NCBI GenBank assembly: GCA_025618425.1 | Contig: CM046841.1 | Coordinates: forward strand, 11,170,654-11,234,653 | Origin: Heliocidaris tuberculata | Lineage: Eukaryota > Echinodermata > Echinoidea > Camarodonta > Echinometridae | Reading direction: 5' to 3' | DNA: 64,000 bases | In this document: positions 12,011 through 25,200 of the stretch, one piece after another | Position numbering within the stretch: the first letter of the stretch is position 1 | Layout of the letters: each line of letters starts with the position of its first letter | The notes under the pieces: generated by a model | Told to the model about the DNA's origin: nothing | The model's database searches: none | The model's input: the letters and a program-made list of their open reading frames with translations, nothing else | Program-made: the position numbers and the translations under genes

Positions 12011-13138
12011 AAACACCGAAATACATCATGAGGAAAATAAAGAAAGAGTCTCAGCGTCTCTCTTCCGCTCTCACATTTCCTCTATTTCCTCCCCGGCGGA
12101 TCTCACCTCTATATAATAGGCTCTCGCTGAGTTTTATCGTATAATACTGATGTTACTTTTGTAAGTAAAATGTTCATGATGTGATTTGTCTTTAACTGAG
12201 CTGCAATGTGGCCTTTCCAAAAATTGAAACCTTTGTTTATAATGATTATTTTGCATGACTTTAAAAGTATTTTTTCTGTATCATTTCATTGGGAAAAGTG
12301 CATGTTCCTATAGTAGGCTTATACTGTTGAACATGACTTCATAATTCTAAGTTTACAAATTTCTTCCAAAAGATTATAATTATGCCCGTGGAATAGGCCT
12401 AGCCTACCAAAAAGTACTAGTATACATGTACTTAATTATTAGTATTTGATCATTAAACAAAGAAATTGTTATGAGAAAGAAATGTAAAATACACTTTCCA
12501 GAACAATAATCAAGAAACAAAGCATAACAAAACAGAATATATATATATATTTTAATCCTTCATCTTATATCTAAAAAAATTATAATCTCAAAATAAGACT
12601 CGGGTCATCTTCACTCTTCAGCCACTGAACTCTATAGTGTCTTCAGCACGGTGTCGATATCAGTCTAGTCACGATATTTTCATAGAGATAAATATAATGG
12701 ATACTAAGTATTTTCAAAGAAATAGGATCTCTATGTATATTTTATGGTACGCCCTCTTGTGAATTGTTGAGGAAATGGAACTAAGAAAATAATGCCATGG
12801 GCTGGCATGGTGGACGGAGCTGGAAGTCGTCGGCTGCTTATTAGAAAAGGTTTAGTTAACATTTTATTGTTAAAACTGAAGGTAATATGCTTTGTAAATT
12901 TCCCCAGATCGATGTTTATTTAGCACACAACTGCGTTTCCACCGCATGTCGGTGAATATTCTACTTAATGAAGGAACTTATCTGAATTCACCATGACATG
13001 TCCATTGCCATTGCCTTATTGCCCATTCAATTCATGCTGCGCTGGCCATGCCATCGGCATCGCCAAGCCCAAGGCAGGCGCGCAAACCAAGTCCAAGCCC
13101 AAGCTTGGCCCAAGGTCCCGGCGGCGGCGCTCCCTGGA
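12011..13138. other. Non-coding sequence
   Basis: No gene or recognisable element. A short AT repeat lies near 12538-12551. The several ORFs around 12993-13259 overlap a GC-rich patch and run into a C/G homopolymer, so I do not treat them as genes. Confidence 0.4.
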
Positions 13139-13189
13139 GCTGGGCCCCCCCCCCCCCCGGGGGGGGGGGGGGGCACTCGACCCAAAAGT
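13139..13189. repeat. End of the G-run-terminated repeat family
   Basis: A C run passes into a G run and then GCACTCGACCC, the same terminal signature (G run plus GCACTC) as the copies at 17242 and 32987. Only the terminus is visible. Confidence 0.5.
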
Positions 13190-13529
13190 GGTGGGTATAG
13201 TCAAGGATTGTAATTCCGAACAGATTGTAGTACCGAACGTGTTCAGTCATTTCAGTTAAGCGCCTAATGGGTTTTCATACGCGTGGGATTAGATCTAGGC
13301 GTATGAAAACCACACTAATCTAGGGTCTATTGAACAAAGGTTGTGTCTTTTTCCCATACTAGGTTTCACACGTTCGGAAATACAGTACCTTTTTCAAGGG
13401 ACCAAAACGCCGCGTTGTTGGGAAGGGGTTCACTCGGAAGGGAATATCGTATTAAATCTACGTTGTCTTTTTAAAATTCCATCAACTTCTTTTTCTGTAG
13501 CCTGTAGGACTTTGGGCATTCATTATGTA
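13190..13529 (+). repeat. Repeat X, copy 1, left part
   Basis: Matches 16685-17155 (inverted) and 34565-34960 (rearranged). Shared blocks include AATACAGTACCTTTTTCAAG, GGAATATCGTATTAAATCTA and CTACGTTGTCTTTTTAAAAT. It carries an internal hairpin on GGTTTTCATACGC (13268-13310). Interrupted after 13529 by the TA-flanked element; it resumes at 14181. Confidence 0.75.
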
Positions 13530-14178
13530 TGATGGGGTGACCATATTTCGCGCACATTTTAAAAATTTCTAGGAATGTGAAATTCCATCTGTAATTTCTC
13601 ATATTCTACAGTAATTTATTCAAAACGATTCATACCAAAAGGAACGCTAAATATTAGTCTGCAAATGTGTCCAAGAAGGAAGCTGATCGACTAAGAATTT
13701 CGGAGATATCCCGATTTCAAAATTCGATGTCGGATCGCTACGCGCATGGAACTGAAAATGGGTCATGAAAACAGCGAGACCTTATTTCACGCACGCGAGT
13801 TTGCATCTACTTAATCCAACATAACAATCCATCAAAGGTAAGCTATTTACATCATTTGCAAGGCAATTTTATCATACAATCATTTGGTATCATGCTTTAC
13901 TTACAAGTTTGATGACTTCTTCTCTCAAAATGACGATTTCTAGACCCTTGTCGGTACTTCATATTTTCGGAAACGAACGCAAAAAAGTAGCAAATTTTGC
14001 CGATTTTTCGTCAATATCTTCAAAACTTCTCACCCAATTTGAAAGAAAATTTTGTCCCTAGGTAATTTTAGGTTCCTCTATCGATTGGTGCTATCAGATT
14101 TTCGAAATTCTTTCTAGTTTTTGAGATATTACCCTGTGCGCGAACTTAGGACATGCGCGAAATATGGTCACACCACCA
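13530..14178. mobile_element. Mariner-type non-autonomous element with TA duplication
   Basis: Flanked by TA at 13528-13529 and 14179-14180. Inverted ends share GACCATATTTCGCGC. The uninterrupted Repeat X copy at 16685-17155 has CATTATG-TA-AGTTTGAC at this exact place, which is the expected empty site. 649 bp, no transposase ORF. Confidence 0.85.
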
Positions 14179-14180
14179 TA

Positions 14181-14255
14181 AGTGTGACAGATATTCGTTT
14201 GATATTTCATTTGCTATCGTTGATTTTCTGAAAAGTGTTCGGACACTGGATCCAC
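14181..14255 (+). repeat. Repeat X, copy 1, right part
   Basis: Continues copy 1 after the mariner-type insertion, with TTTGCTATCGTTGATTTTCT and GGACACTGGATCCACTACCA, as in the copies at 16.7 and 34.7 kb. Confidence 0.75.
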
Positions 14256-15566
14256 TACCATATGTAATAATGGTATTTATTGAAAACTCAAAAAGCAAGG
14301 TTACAATAGCAAAAATATATTCTTTACAGAGGAATATTAATCATAGTACAAAATGAATGATAAAACAGTATAATAGATCACATTATTACATTTGCAGTAA
14401 TTCTGAATTGTTGTAATAACGACTGTTTACATGGTAGATAGCCTGTAAGGAATTTGTATTACATATTACTAGAAGTCTAGATACTACAAAATTAAAAATG
14501 TCATTGAGGTAAATGCAGGTTGGGAAAGATGGTAGAGGGAAAAAGACCAAATATACATAGGCAAAAAGAAAGGTCAAAGGATAAGGACGATGCAAAACGA
14601 GTACAATTCACAACTGATTCACAACTGATGTGCCGCCGGCAAGACAAAAAAAGGGGGCTTCGGAATGAGTGTATCATGAAAAGGATGGTCTTCGGAACTA
14701 CTAATATTTTGGAAAAAGGGGGTCTTTGCTTTGGAACTGGATTAGACTAGGGTCTAGATAATTACACTTATTTAATCTCCAATAACCTCGCATAAGTGTG
14801 AGTGAGATAATCATAGATCTAGATCGATCCACTGACCTCTAGATCTAGATCTAAATATTAGAAATGGTTCCCACAAGCTCCCATTAGCTCAATACACTGT
14901 GTCATCATGGCAAGTCTATGAGACTATGGTTAGGGTGTCTGGAGTCGAGAAAAAAATTATTTCACTTATTTCAAAATGATGTTAAATTTTCTTTCTGGAT
15001 TTGAAAAATAATAACCATCAAACTGACAGAAACATGATATTTCATGAAAAATTCCAGTTAATTATTGCAAAATAAGACGTAAGAGAATGAAATCAGACCA
15101 TTTTTCAGCTTTTTCTGCATGGGACACACACAAGTCACAAATGCAAATTTTGAGCCTCTGAGACCTGTTACGACTTTATACTTAATGTCAAAAACTTGTC
15201 CTTTACATGACCAGATAGGAAATTTTAGAATCTTTCTGATGGTATGAATTTTTTCAAGGTTTGAATATCAGATCACAGTGCAAAATTGCAAAAAAGTGAC
15301 AAAATTTGTGTAAAACCGAAATTTCAGTTTCCCATAGGAAATGGATTGGGAAATGGCAATCTGAATACACACAAATATAAGGGTTTGCAATTTATCTCTT
15401 ATTTTAATTTTCTAGCGAGCCTAAAAACTTGTCCTTAGTGTCAAAAGAATGACCAGTATTTTCTATTTCCATACATTCCAAATATGAGATAAAAATTAAT
15501 TCAGATCACATTTTAATGAATTTGCCCCTAAAATTGTGCCATTTTTCCCCCTGAATCAGCACGTTT
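14256..15566. other. Non-coding sequence
   Basis: No gene seen. The short block ATAACCTCGCATAAGTGTGAGT near 14783-14804 recurs inverted near 34377-34398. AGATCTAGATC repeats lie at 14814-14852. Confidence 0.4.
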
Positions 15567-15570
15567 TTAA

Positions 15571-16067
15571 AGGTAACAGATAGTTTTGGGAAGCCCTCAA
15601 AAACTTTTCGTGAGATTTCTTTGATTTTACTAAATAAATAGCAGGGTACTAACATAACTAAGATGCTGTGAATTTTTTTCCTCCTCAAGTGAAATATTTA
15701 TTGAATGAGAGGTGAAAAGTAATAAAAATCCCTGGCCCAAAAAAGAGGGGATATAAATTCAAACAACGTGGCCACACACACTACTCACATGAGGATTGCT
15801 GTGTGTATAGAATACGCTACACATAGTGCGAAGCGCTGGGTTTATTGTGCGGGAAACCTTCAGGTGGATATGATCTTAGCGTGAGGCAGTGAAAAGCCGT
15901 TACCAAGCGTTTCTTGCAGATATTTACACTAAAATTTGTTCGAAATCGTGAATGGAATGTTAAATAATCTCGTACATGTGTCTTATGATAAAAGGAGAAT
16001 AGTATGTGACTATGTTAGATAAGTTTCTTGCCAGTATGATTTTTGCTACCGAAACTGTCTATGAGCT
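15571..16067. mobile_element. TTAA-flanked 0.5-kb element, copy 1
   Basis: Flanked by TTAA at 15567-15570 and 16068-16071. Left end AGGTAACAGATAGTTTTGGG and right end CCGAAACTGTCTATGAGCT are inverted relatives over about 22 bp. Nearly identical along its length to 52861-53358. No ORF. Kolobok/piggyBac-like by target site. Confidence 0.85.
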
Positions 16068-16179
16068 TTAAGCTGACACTTTTCAGTGTGACTTCAGACA
16101 CCCTACTATGGTGTGTGTATTCATATAAGCAGGGTTTAATTGGCATGCGTGTGCTCAGCATGAATGAATTAAAACTGAA

Positions 16180-16512
16180 TTCCCAAGGGCTGGGGTGCAT
16201 GGATTGGAATGGGGATATAAGGCCGGAGGAATTAAGCCCCTGGAATGAAACTTGTTATCAACTTGTCACCAAAAATGATACTCTTCGAAATGGACCAGGG
16301 CGGACCAGAACGGCCAGAACGACGGAATGAAAAAAAAAAAAGCGGTGCTTTGGAATGGTTTTCTCTCTTCTTTTTCTCAACAAGAAAGAAATGGTATATA
16401 TATAGATCTACGCTTTGGAACGGAAATTTGAACGTGTAAAAATGGGGGTCTTCTGGGCGGCACATACCCACTGCACACTATATTCTGAGTGCCCCCCCCC
16501 CCCCCCCAGGAG
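16180..16512 (-). repeat. G-run-terminated repeat, partial copy
   Basis: Ends in GGCACATACCCACTGC, then GAGTGCCCCCCC, equivalent to the GCACTC / GGGTATGTGC terminus of the 17242 copy in reverse. Flanking GGAATG-rich sequence is diverged. Confidence 0.5.
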
Positions 16513-16684
16513 GGGAGATTTTGGGGTTTGTAGGTCAAAGTTTGAAGGTCATAGAGGTCGATCAATTCTGAAAATGCAGGTTTTAGCCTTGTATGGGCAA
16601 TTTCTCAAGAACCATTGCAGGTATGAACTTCAAATTTGGTGCTATGTATCACTGTAGGTAGATGATCTGATTAGATTGGAGGTA

Positions 16685-17155
16685 TGGTAGTGGATCCTAT
16701 TTCCGAACACTTCTCAGAAAATCAACGGTAGCAAATAAAATATCAAATGAATATCTGTCAAACTTACATAATGAATGCTTAAAGTCCTGCAGAAAAAGTT
16801 GGTGGAATTTGAAAAAGGCGTACGTAGATTTAATACGATATTCCCTTCCGAGCGAACCCCTTCCCAACGATGCGGCATTTAGGTCCCTTGAAAAAGGTAT
16901 TGTATTACTGAACGTGTTAAACCTATGTAAAAAAGACACAACCTACCCCGATTTCGGCCAACGGGATGAAGACTGGGGGTGACGAGAGAGCAGGTTATAA
17001 GATATTACTTGTGTTTTTTGCCTCATTTTATGATCTTATGCCCTGTGTTCTGTGTGTCAAATAGTGTGGAGAACATACGCGTAGTCCCACGCGTAAGAAA
17101 GCCATTTTAGGTGCTTATAACTGTACGCGTTCGGTAATACAGTACAATGCATGAC
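16685..17155 (-). repeat. Repeat X, copy 2 (uninterrupted, inverted)
   Basis: Reverse complement of the 13190-14255 copy without the mariner-type insertion: TCAGAAAATCAACGGTAGCAAA, GATTTAATACGATATTCCC, GGTCCCTTGAAAAAGGTA. Provides the empty site for 13530-14178. Confidence 0.75.
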
Positions 17156-17241
17156 TATATGTATGTTGGTGACAATACTGAAATTTCAGGTTTTAGCCTC
17201 ATTGAAAATTGGCGTTGTATGTGCACTCCCTGGAGTTAGAT

Positions 17242-18370
17242 CCCGGGGGGGGGGGGGCACTCAACATATTGGACAGACGGGTATGTGCGGCTTTGACGAC
17301 CTCCCTTTTCAACGGCCGATCACCGTTCTCAAGATACCCGAATTTCCATAAACTGTGACCAGGCACCACAAAACCGCCAAAAAGTCACCAGATATGAATT
17401 TTTAGTTAAGGTCTGATTCTGAAAGAGGAGATTCTCAGCTTTAAAATGATATATAACTCATTAGCATTGGATGTTCCTAAGTTAACTCACTGTACAGAGA
17501 GTAGAATGCACAGTCCCTCAGAATGTTACTTCTGAGAAATAAGGGTTTAAAGTTTGCATCTATTGAAGCACTCTGACTTGCAAGGTACGTGTTGTGCTAA
17601 GGTGACAAAAGGAGGATTAGAACTCAATGAAAATTTTTATGAAGGGATTATCAGATTGTCCTAAAACTTTGCATACTAATTAAGCATATCCTGTTCATCA
17701 TAATGCACAAGTATCAATGCAAGAACTTACTCTGTTTAAAAGTTATTGGAGATCGAAATGAGACAAGTATTCAGGGTCGTAAAAAAGAAAAGTAATACAA
17801 CAAAATCCAGAGAAGACACACAAAAGTCTTATAAAAAAAACTGTCAAAAATACCCATTTTAGATTATTTGGTGCCTCCAAATTTTTACTTAGAAAAAAGT
17901 ATACTCTTTCAGGAAATACCCAAAACTAAAATTTGACCATGCCCACTCAAAACACATTGATTGAGCTCTAACTGGAAATCACACAGTGCGAATTTTTGGT
18001 GGTTTTGTGGTGCCTGGTCACAACTGCTTTTGTGGTGCCTGGTCACAACTGCTTTTTTACCCTTCTCACTCGTTCTCAAGATACCCGGCCAGAACAATAA
18101 GCGCTCATCTCCCCAGCACGCCCCGTTCCCTAGCTCTCGCTGGTTACATATGTCTAATTCACTTGCGTGTGCAAATATACATGTATGCGCACTACATGTA
18201 GAATCCCCACACAAAGTGCAGTGCTGTAGTGCGTATAGTAGTTCCAGAGACCCTGTTTTTTTTTTGCTCAGCTGGGTATAAACCACTGTTCCAAAGACCC
18301 TATGTTTTTTGCTTCTAGTCCATTCCTTAGACCCCCGTTTGTTTGTAGGGCGGCTGCGGCACACTCTTGT
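17242..18370 (+). repeat. G-run-terminated repeat, interrupted copy
   Basis: Starts CCCGGGG... then GCACTCAACATATTGGACAG, the same start as copy 32987-33509. Internal blocks TTCTCAAGATACCCG and TTCCTTAGACCCCCG also occur in 32987-33509 and, inverted, in 59663-60100. It contains the insertion 17355-18021. The ORF on its minus strand (17909-18364) crosses an element boundary and is not a gene. Confidence 0.65.
17355..18021. mobile_element. 667-bp element with ~29-bp terminal inverted repeats
   Basis: Left end GTGACCAGGCACCACAAAAC and the mirror-image right end GTTTTGTGGTGCCTGGTCAC pair over about 29 bp with one mismatch. Flanked by AACT at 17351-17354 and 18022-18025. A second direct copy of the right terminus follows immediately (about 18026-18050). 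The inverted relative at 59.9-60.0 kb lacks the insertion. No transposase ORF. Confidence 0.75.
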
Positions 18371-19113
18371 CTCTGAAAAATAATTTGAACCATCAACCCA
18401 AGTCTACTTCCTCACAACCTGGGTTCTTGGACTGCTTGCAGCCCAAAGAGGAGCTTCTAAACTCTTGTGAGTTTGTTTAAGGAAAGTAACTTGGGTCAGT
18501 GGTAGACAGGGCCAGATCTGTGAGGGAGGGGGTGGGGGGGGGGGGAATTGGATGCCCTTTTAAAACAAATTTCTGGATATGCCCTTTTTTTTAGAGCAGT
18601 GGTCTCAAGTGGAACATCTTTTTTTTTTCTTTTCATAATCAACCAAATTCATGCACAATAAGCAATGAATTCTCAATTACCAAGTCCCTCGGATGAGACT
18701 TGACACTTACTATACGGGGGGGTCAGAGAAGAGCTTGAAATAGCTCAGTAGTAAGGGTTACAACAGTTAGTCCCTAATAAATCTAAAAGCATACGTTTTT
18801 TTTCTTACCAGTTAAGATAAATAACATCATCATCAACCTCTTTTAGCTTTATATCCTACTGAAAACATTTTGACAACATGCTCATGCAAGGCTTATTCTC
18901 CTAAAGAGGCTAGTTTCCCTTGAAATGCAAATTTTTTTTGCCTGAAAATTTTGATTAAACTTTTCAGTTTCAGAGTCACGTAGGCCTACATTTCTACCAC
19001 TTTCAATTTAAAAAAAAATGTTTTTAAAGACTGTCTAGCATAAAATTATGTTATAAAGTACCATTATAGAAAAGATATTCCAGACGTGTTAATTTCTCTC
19101 TTGTTTATTACAG
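18371..19113. other. Non-coding sequence upstream of the zinc-finger/recombinase-like gene
   Basis: G run near 18526-18544 and T runs near 18585, 18620 and 18796. If the next gene has upstream non-coding exons they lie here or further left; none could be assigned. Confidence 0.35.
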
Positions 19114-19245
19114 CTAAAGAGAGTATGGATATCAAGCAAGAAATACTGAATACTCAGCGAGGCATAGGCCTATGCCTTGCTATGCAGTCTGTCTTTTTGG
19201 AATGCTCAGAACCTCTAGAAGTGCCTTTAAATGATGGGGAAATTG
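19114..19245 (+). CDS. Exon 1 (first visible coding exon) of the ZnF/YR-like gene
   Basis: Acceptor TTTATTACAG ends at 19113 and donor GTAGGT starts at 19246. Translation from 19125 begins MDIKQEILNTQRG. The sequence before the ATG is open in frame, so coding could begin in an upstream exon. Ends in phase 1. Confidence 0.65.
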
Positions 19246-22200
19246 GTAGGTATTTGGGCTATTACTTGATATAACAGAAGTCAGCAGCTGTACAAATTGT
19301 GATGAGTTTGTTGATAATTGAATATAACAGCACAAAAGGAAATCTTCTCAACAGTGCACTGTCATTCTAGAGAGAGAAAAAATTATTCCACAAAGGCCAG
19401 GAAGATATTCCTTGAATGTATTCTGCGCCATTTTGGCAGCAAGGCTAAAGCTAGGGGGATAGTGGTGAAAACTTTATAATAATGGTAAAAACTTATAGAG
19501 CGCGCACACCGTCCAAGGACACTCATATAGCGCTAGCCCAGCAACAGTTCTCTCTAATCCAGGTATACAGTGTACTACAAATTTATGTTATAGTTTAGAT
19601 CATGTTAATAATACTAATCAGGGGCCGCAGAGCATTTTTGAAAGTGAGAGGGGGGCTGATTTTATTTCACTAATTAGTGAAAATTGCTGATCCTTTTTTC
19701 TGAGATTTTATAAAATGTGTCTACTAAATAAAGTGGGGGGGGGGGGGGCCTGCAGCCTCCCTGGTTCCGCAGAGCATGCTAATTATGATGGTAATGAGTG
19801 ATAATGGAACACATATCAGTCTTACATGACACTTCTTACGCTCCAATATTAAAGGGGGAGTCCACCTTGGTGACAAGTTCGTTTGAAAAGAAGCAGCAAA
19901 ATTAAAGAAACGGATCAGTGAAGATTTGAGCAAATAAGATACGTCACAGAGTTGCCAATTTGTGTTTGATTGATTACAACATGAAAAATGTATATCTTTC
20001 TTTAAATATTTTTTATCAGATTTTGCTCAAACTTTCACTAATCTATTTCTCTCAAAATCTTCTTTTATTCAAATCAACTTAATACCAGGGTGGACTTTCC
20101 CTTTAAGAGTGTCTGAAATTGACAGTATGACCTCTCATTTTTCCTGCAGAAAGAAATTTTGCACCCCAGCCTGATTCATGGCGAAAGAACGTCGTGTCGC
20201 ATGAGCAGTGTTTAGAAAGAGAAGAGCACCTTGAAGAATTTGATGACTTTCAAGAAGAGCCTAGTGATCCCTTAGAAGTAGGAGATCCTAGAAATGACAC
20301 TGTTACAGGTGATCCTGGAGACAATTCTAACAATGACCTCCAAGCGCATTCTTGTGATCACTTCTCAGATTCTGGCAGTACCCTCAAAGAAACTGCTACA
20401 GATGACCTTGGGGATGCTGATTCTAGTAATGACCCCGGAGAAGCGGACCATAGAAATGATTTGATTGAGAATGTTTGCAATGACATTGAAGCAGCTCCTA
20501 ACGATCATCTAATATCAGAGTTAAGCGACGACCTCGAAGCAGATTCGGGCAATAACTTTGAAGAGGATTTTCACAGTGATATAGAAGCAGCTCCTAACAC
20601 GTGGCTAAGAGCAGGATCAAGCAATGATCTTGAAGTGAATTATGGCAGTGACACAGAGGAAAGTTCTGGAAATAACATTGAAGACATAGATTCTAGTGAT
20701 GATATCATAGAAGTGGAAAACTCATATGTACCTGGTCGCCTTGATACAATAAAGCCAAGCTCCAAGCAAGGTAATTTGATTGACTTCCTTTAATGTATAT
20801 TATAGATAAAGCTGAGTTCTGGTCATGCAATTTGTGAAAGAAACTCTCTCAAAGCATACATAAGATTGGTGTATACTATGATATTTTGGAGTCATCAGTA
20901 AGAAAGTGACCCAGTCTCACTGAAAAACACATGCACTGCACACAGGAATGGGTATACATGTATGAGACTGCACTCACATGTTGTATGAATGTTCAGTCTA
21001 AACACTATCACTTATTTCTTGTCATATTTAGAATAAGGGCATGTGGGGAGCAATCCTTTTAAGGGGACATTTCTACTATGATGTTCTTTCAACCTGATAT
21101 AAAAAGAATGAAAGCTTTCAAATTACTTTTAACCTTTCCCAGAACTCAACCTTCCCTTTAATCATATTCATAATGGTGATATCAGTTTGTAGAGCCCCTT
21201 GCAGAAGTAGAATAGATGCGATGATTCATTTAGAACCAGCCAGGAAAAAATGTAGTGCTATTGGTGTTCTTGTTAATTCTAGGACAGCTATCCCTTGAAT
21301 ATCACCCCTGAACAACCACCTTCAGAAAATTGATGTAATTTCACCATCTTTTAAAAAGAAGTATGTTGTCAAAAAAGATTGACTTGGTAACAAAGTTCTC
21401 TGTATATATTTCCTAGGTACAAAATCTAGCCTGAATAACGAAGTTAAGAAAACCGTGCGGCGAGGTAGACAATCCAAGCTTAAGATCCATTTTCATGATT
21501 CGACCAGCCCAGAGAACATCCAGGATACCCTGGATCCTGAGGAGCAAGGCGTAGCATCAAATCCCGTAAACAATCTTCATGATTCTGCTGACTCACAGAC
21601 ACCCAGTGAAGATGTCAGTAAGGTAATGATAATATGAGTACAGTGGGACCTTGTTATAACAAACTCCTTGCATGGGACTAAGAAAATTATCTCTTTATAT
21701 TGAAACCTTATTATTTCAGGGCTTACACGTAAGAACAATTAATACAAAGAAGTGGGACAGGCAATATTACTTTATATAATGAGAGTTTGTTATAACAGTG
21801 TTCTTCATAACGAGGTTCCACTGTACCAGCAAAAATTTGTCCTAGAAGATGTATGGAGAATTGCTGGATGTTATTGTCCGAGGAGGGATTGTTGTCCCAA
21901 GGGGTATGCAACCAGGGGTAGTTGTCCTAGGGTGATAGGCCACTGGGTAGTTGTCTTAGAATCCTCCAGAATATTTTTTCTGGAGAAAGAGACTAAATGA
22001 TCCAGATGAATCTATAGACTGTGTCGTCCAGGGCGATCAAGTAGTGTATCTACGTTTAGTATCATAAGAATGTATTGTATAAGGGACTTCTCTATTGTTT
22101 TCCACCATTCTGGAGGCTTGATGGCTCAGACTTAAAGGTAAAGCAGTGATCTCATAAACAAGAGGTTCTGGGTTCAGAATTGATGCACCAGAGCCCTTTG

Positions 22201-25200
22201 GTAAGGCAGTAATCCTCTGTTGCCAAATCCCTTGGGTAGGACTTAAAGTGATTGATTAACTTTGTGAAAAATTGTAAAATCAGCTCAAATGCCAGTGAAT
22301 TGTGTGCAGTCCTCTAACTACATATATAATAAAGGATATGTGAAAGTATGAGAGAAAATGGAACCCGTTTACTATCCTAAAAAAGAGAAAATCGCGATCA
22401 ATCGCTAGCGCAAGTCGCTCGGCTTCTTGGTTGCGCTGCAGTCACAAAAACCAAGCACCAGCGCTTGGCGATTTCAGAGCGGGTTTCCAGCTCGTACGGT
22501 ATTCTGTGATAGAGCGAGGTATGCCAACCGTAAGAGTTCTTTAGGGTTCGGTGGTACTCTATCCCGACATCAATGTTCAATCGTAAATATCTTGATATAT
22601 GAATGACCGATCAGCTTATAAAACTCAGGCGATTCCTGTCTGAGCTAAAGGTTTGCAATTATGATTACAGCATTAGCTGGAACAGTGATTTTTTTTTTCA
22701 ATCCTGGGCAAAGTTAATCAATGCCTTTAAACTCCTAGAGCCACACGTATTGTTAAGTACAAGCAAATAGATGTACATGTACTTGCTTTTCTGGCAGTCA
22801 GGTAAAGTACAAGTAACATCAGTCGATCAATATTTGCATGATGTTTGGTTTACTGAACATCATCTTGTCGAAAACTTTCTCATCATTCTTAGCCCCATCT
22901 GTGCCACCAAGAATTAGTACAATTTGAACTAGAATCTCAAGATTAACATATTAACTTTAAATGTTTTTTTCATTATCAAATTACTCTTGCATCATATTCC
23001 ATGGGATTGAACTTCACAATGAAGGTACCTGTTTCTGTTTCAAGAATAAAAAAAACAGCAATTCTTAGTCCCAACAAATTAGTCACCACTCAAATTCTTA
23101 GAAGGGGATTGCCATCCATGGCAGAGAAGGGGTTTATAATCATTCTCTATTCTCCATCTGTTCACAGGATGATGATGAAATGGCTGCACCTGGTATAACT
23201 GTTCAAGCGACCAGAAAACATACAACAGGCCGTAGAGTATTTGACAAGATGTTTCCGTGCTATTACTGTGGTCTAATGCGGGCTAGGCTTCCGAGACATC
23301 ATCAACTGCGGCATTCAGGAGAAGCCGAGGTGATTGGTATTCAGAATGAGAGGGACAAAGGAGAGAAACAGAGACTCATGGGTTTGTTACGAAACAAAGG
23401 GGTCCATAAACATAACTGTAAAGTTATTCGAGAAGGAAAAGGGAGATTTTTAGTAGTGTACAGACCATCAACACCGAACGCGGATTACCGGGATTATGGG
23501 CCGTGCGAGTTTTGCTGGGGATATTACCTGAGGCTTGATCTTTGGAAGCACCGCTGCTATGTGAAATTGAAGAAAATCCGGTATAGTAATCGTCTTGCTG
23601 CGACCAGCAAATGGTTGATGCCACAGCATCCTCAAGACTTTTCTGCGTTGAAACTGCAAGAAATTACATCCAAATTTGTGAGAGATGACATTAGGCGAGT
23701 GGCCGAAAGTGACCCCCTTATCGTAGAAAATGCTAGTCGACTTTTGTCAAGATGTGATGGCAGTAATACAGTACAGAGGTATAGTCATATAAGGTGGAAC
23801 ATGAGGGCAGCAGGCCGACTTCTTCTGGAGCTACGAAGGCGAACCAAGAGACCTAATGCAAGTATGGACGATTTCATACATCCTGGGCATTTCCTAGATA
23901 TTGTCGAAGAAGTGCAGAAAATGGCAAGCTTTAATGAGAGGCAAGGCAGCTACGGGAAACCTAGCGTTGCTTTGAAAATGGGGAAAACTCTTCAGGTGTT
24001 TGCTCTAATTCTGCAGAGTACAGGGGTGGAAACCCAAGACGAAGATCTAATCAAGAATGCCAGAGCATTTAGAGAAAGGCTTCGAGTCGAGTGGGATGTC
24101 TTCATTTCACCATCAATGCAACAGCCTGATAATGCTGCATCATTTCAACAGACTGATAATGCTACATCTCTTCAACAAACTGATAATGCTGTGTCAGTTT
24201 ACCACACTGATTATGCTGTGTCAATTCACCAAACTGATAATGCTGCGTCAGTTCAACGAACTGATAATGCTGCGTCAATTCAACGAACTGATAATTCTGC
24301 GTCAGTTCAACAAACAAATAATGCTGTGGAAAGGAGAAAGCCCAAACTGGTCACTCTGACAGAAGACATGATGGATCTCAGGAACCTACTAAAAAAAAAG
24401 GGAAGAGAGAGTTTAGTTACCTTACAAGGTGAGTCCCCTGATAGCAAGGATGCTCTAGAAGCCTGGACATCACTGGCTGAAGTGGCACTAGCACACATCA
24501 CTCTCTTTAATCGAAGGAGGAGATTCATATCGTCAAAGATTCTTCTACATGATCTGACAATGCTAAACTGTTTGCCAGATGCAACGATCTCGTGTTCACT
24601 ATCGGCTGTGGAACGAGAACTCTGCACAGTGCTCAAGAGAATTGAAGTACCTGATAGAGGAACCAAAGTACCTGTGTTTCTCACTGATGAAATGGCCATG
24701 TGGATCAGGACCTTGGTGGAGAAGAAGGATGTAACGGGAAGCCCTGAGAACCCCTTCGTGTTTGGAAGAACAGTTGGTGATTCCGTGGGACACATCAAAG
24801 AAGTGGATGTCCTCATGAAGTTCAGGCAACTTTGCGGGAGGTACGATTTCATTTGTCTCCCCGGAGCAAATCTGCGAGAACACCTAGCGACCGTCTACCA
24901 GATTTTGAACCTGGACCAGACTGAGATGGGCATGATTGCTAAATCTCTACGTCATGATCCGCGGATTGACTGGGACTTGTTCAGGCTGCAGAACCATGCA
25001 CTTCAAACGTCCAAATTGGTGAAGCTTCTCATTTCCCTAGACAGAGGATGGGCAAAGTTTGTTGGAGCTACAAAACTTGATGATGATGCATTATCTCATG
25101 AAGGTAATAATAATTTTATCCTTTGGCAAGACATTAATCTACAGTTGCCACACGCAGCCGGCAGCCCATGTGTATATGTAGGAAGTGGGTACCTGGTAGG

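Noticed and set aside
12993..13259. Pro/Arg/Gly-rich ORFs in several frames
   Set aside because: They run through a C/G homopolymer and a GC-rich patch; all frames are open together, which indicates composition rather than coding.
17909..18364. 151-codon minus-strand ORF
   Set aside because: Crosses the boundary between a MITE and its host repeat; no recognisable protein.
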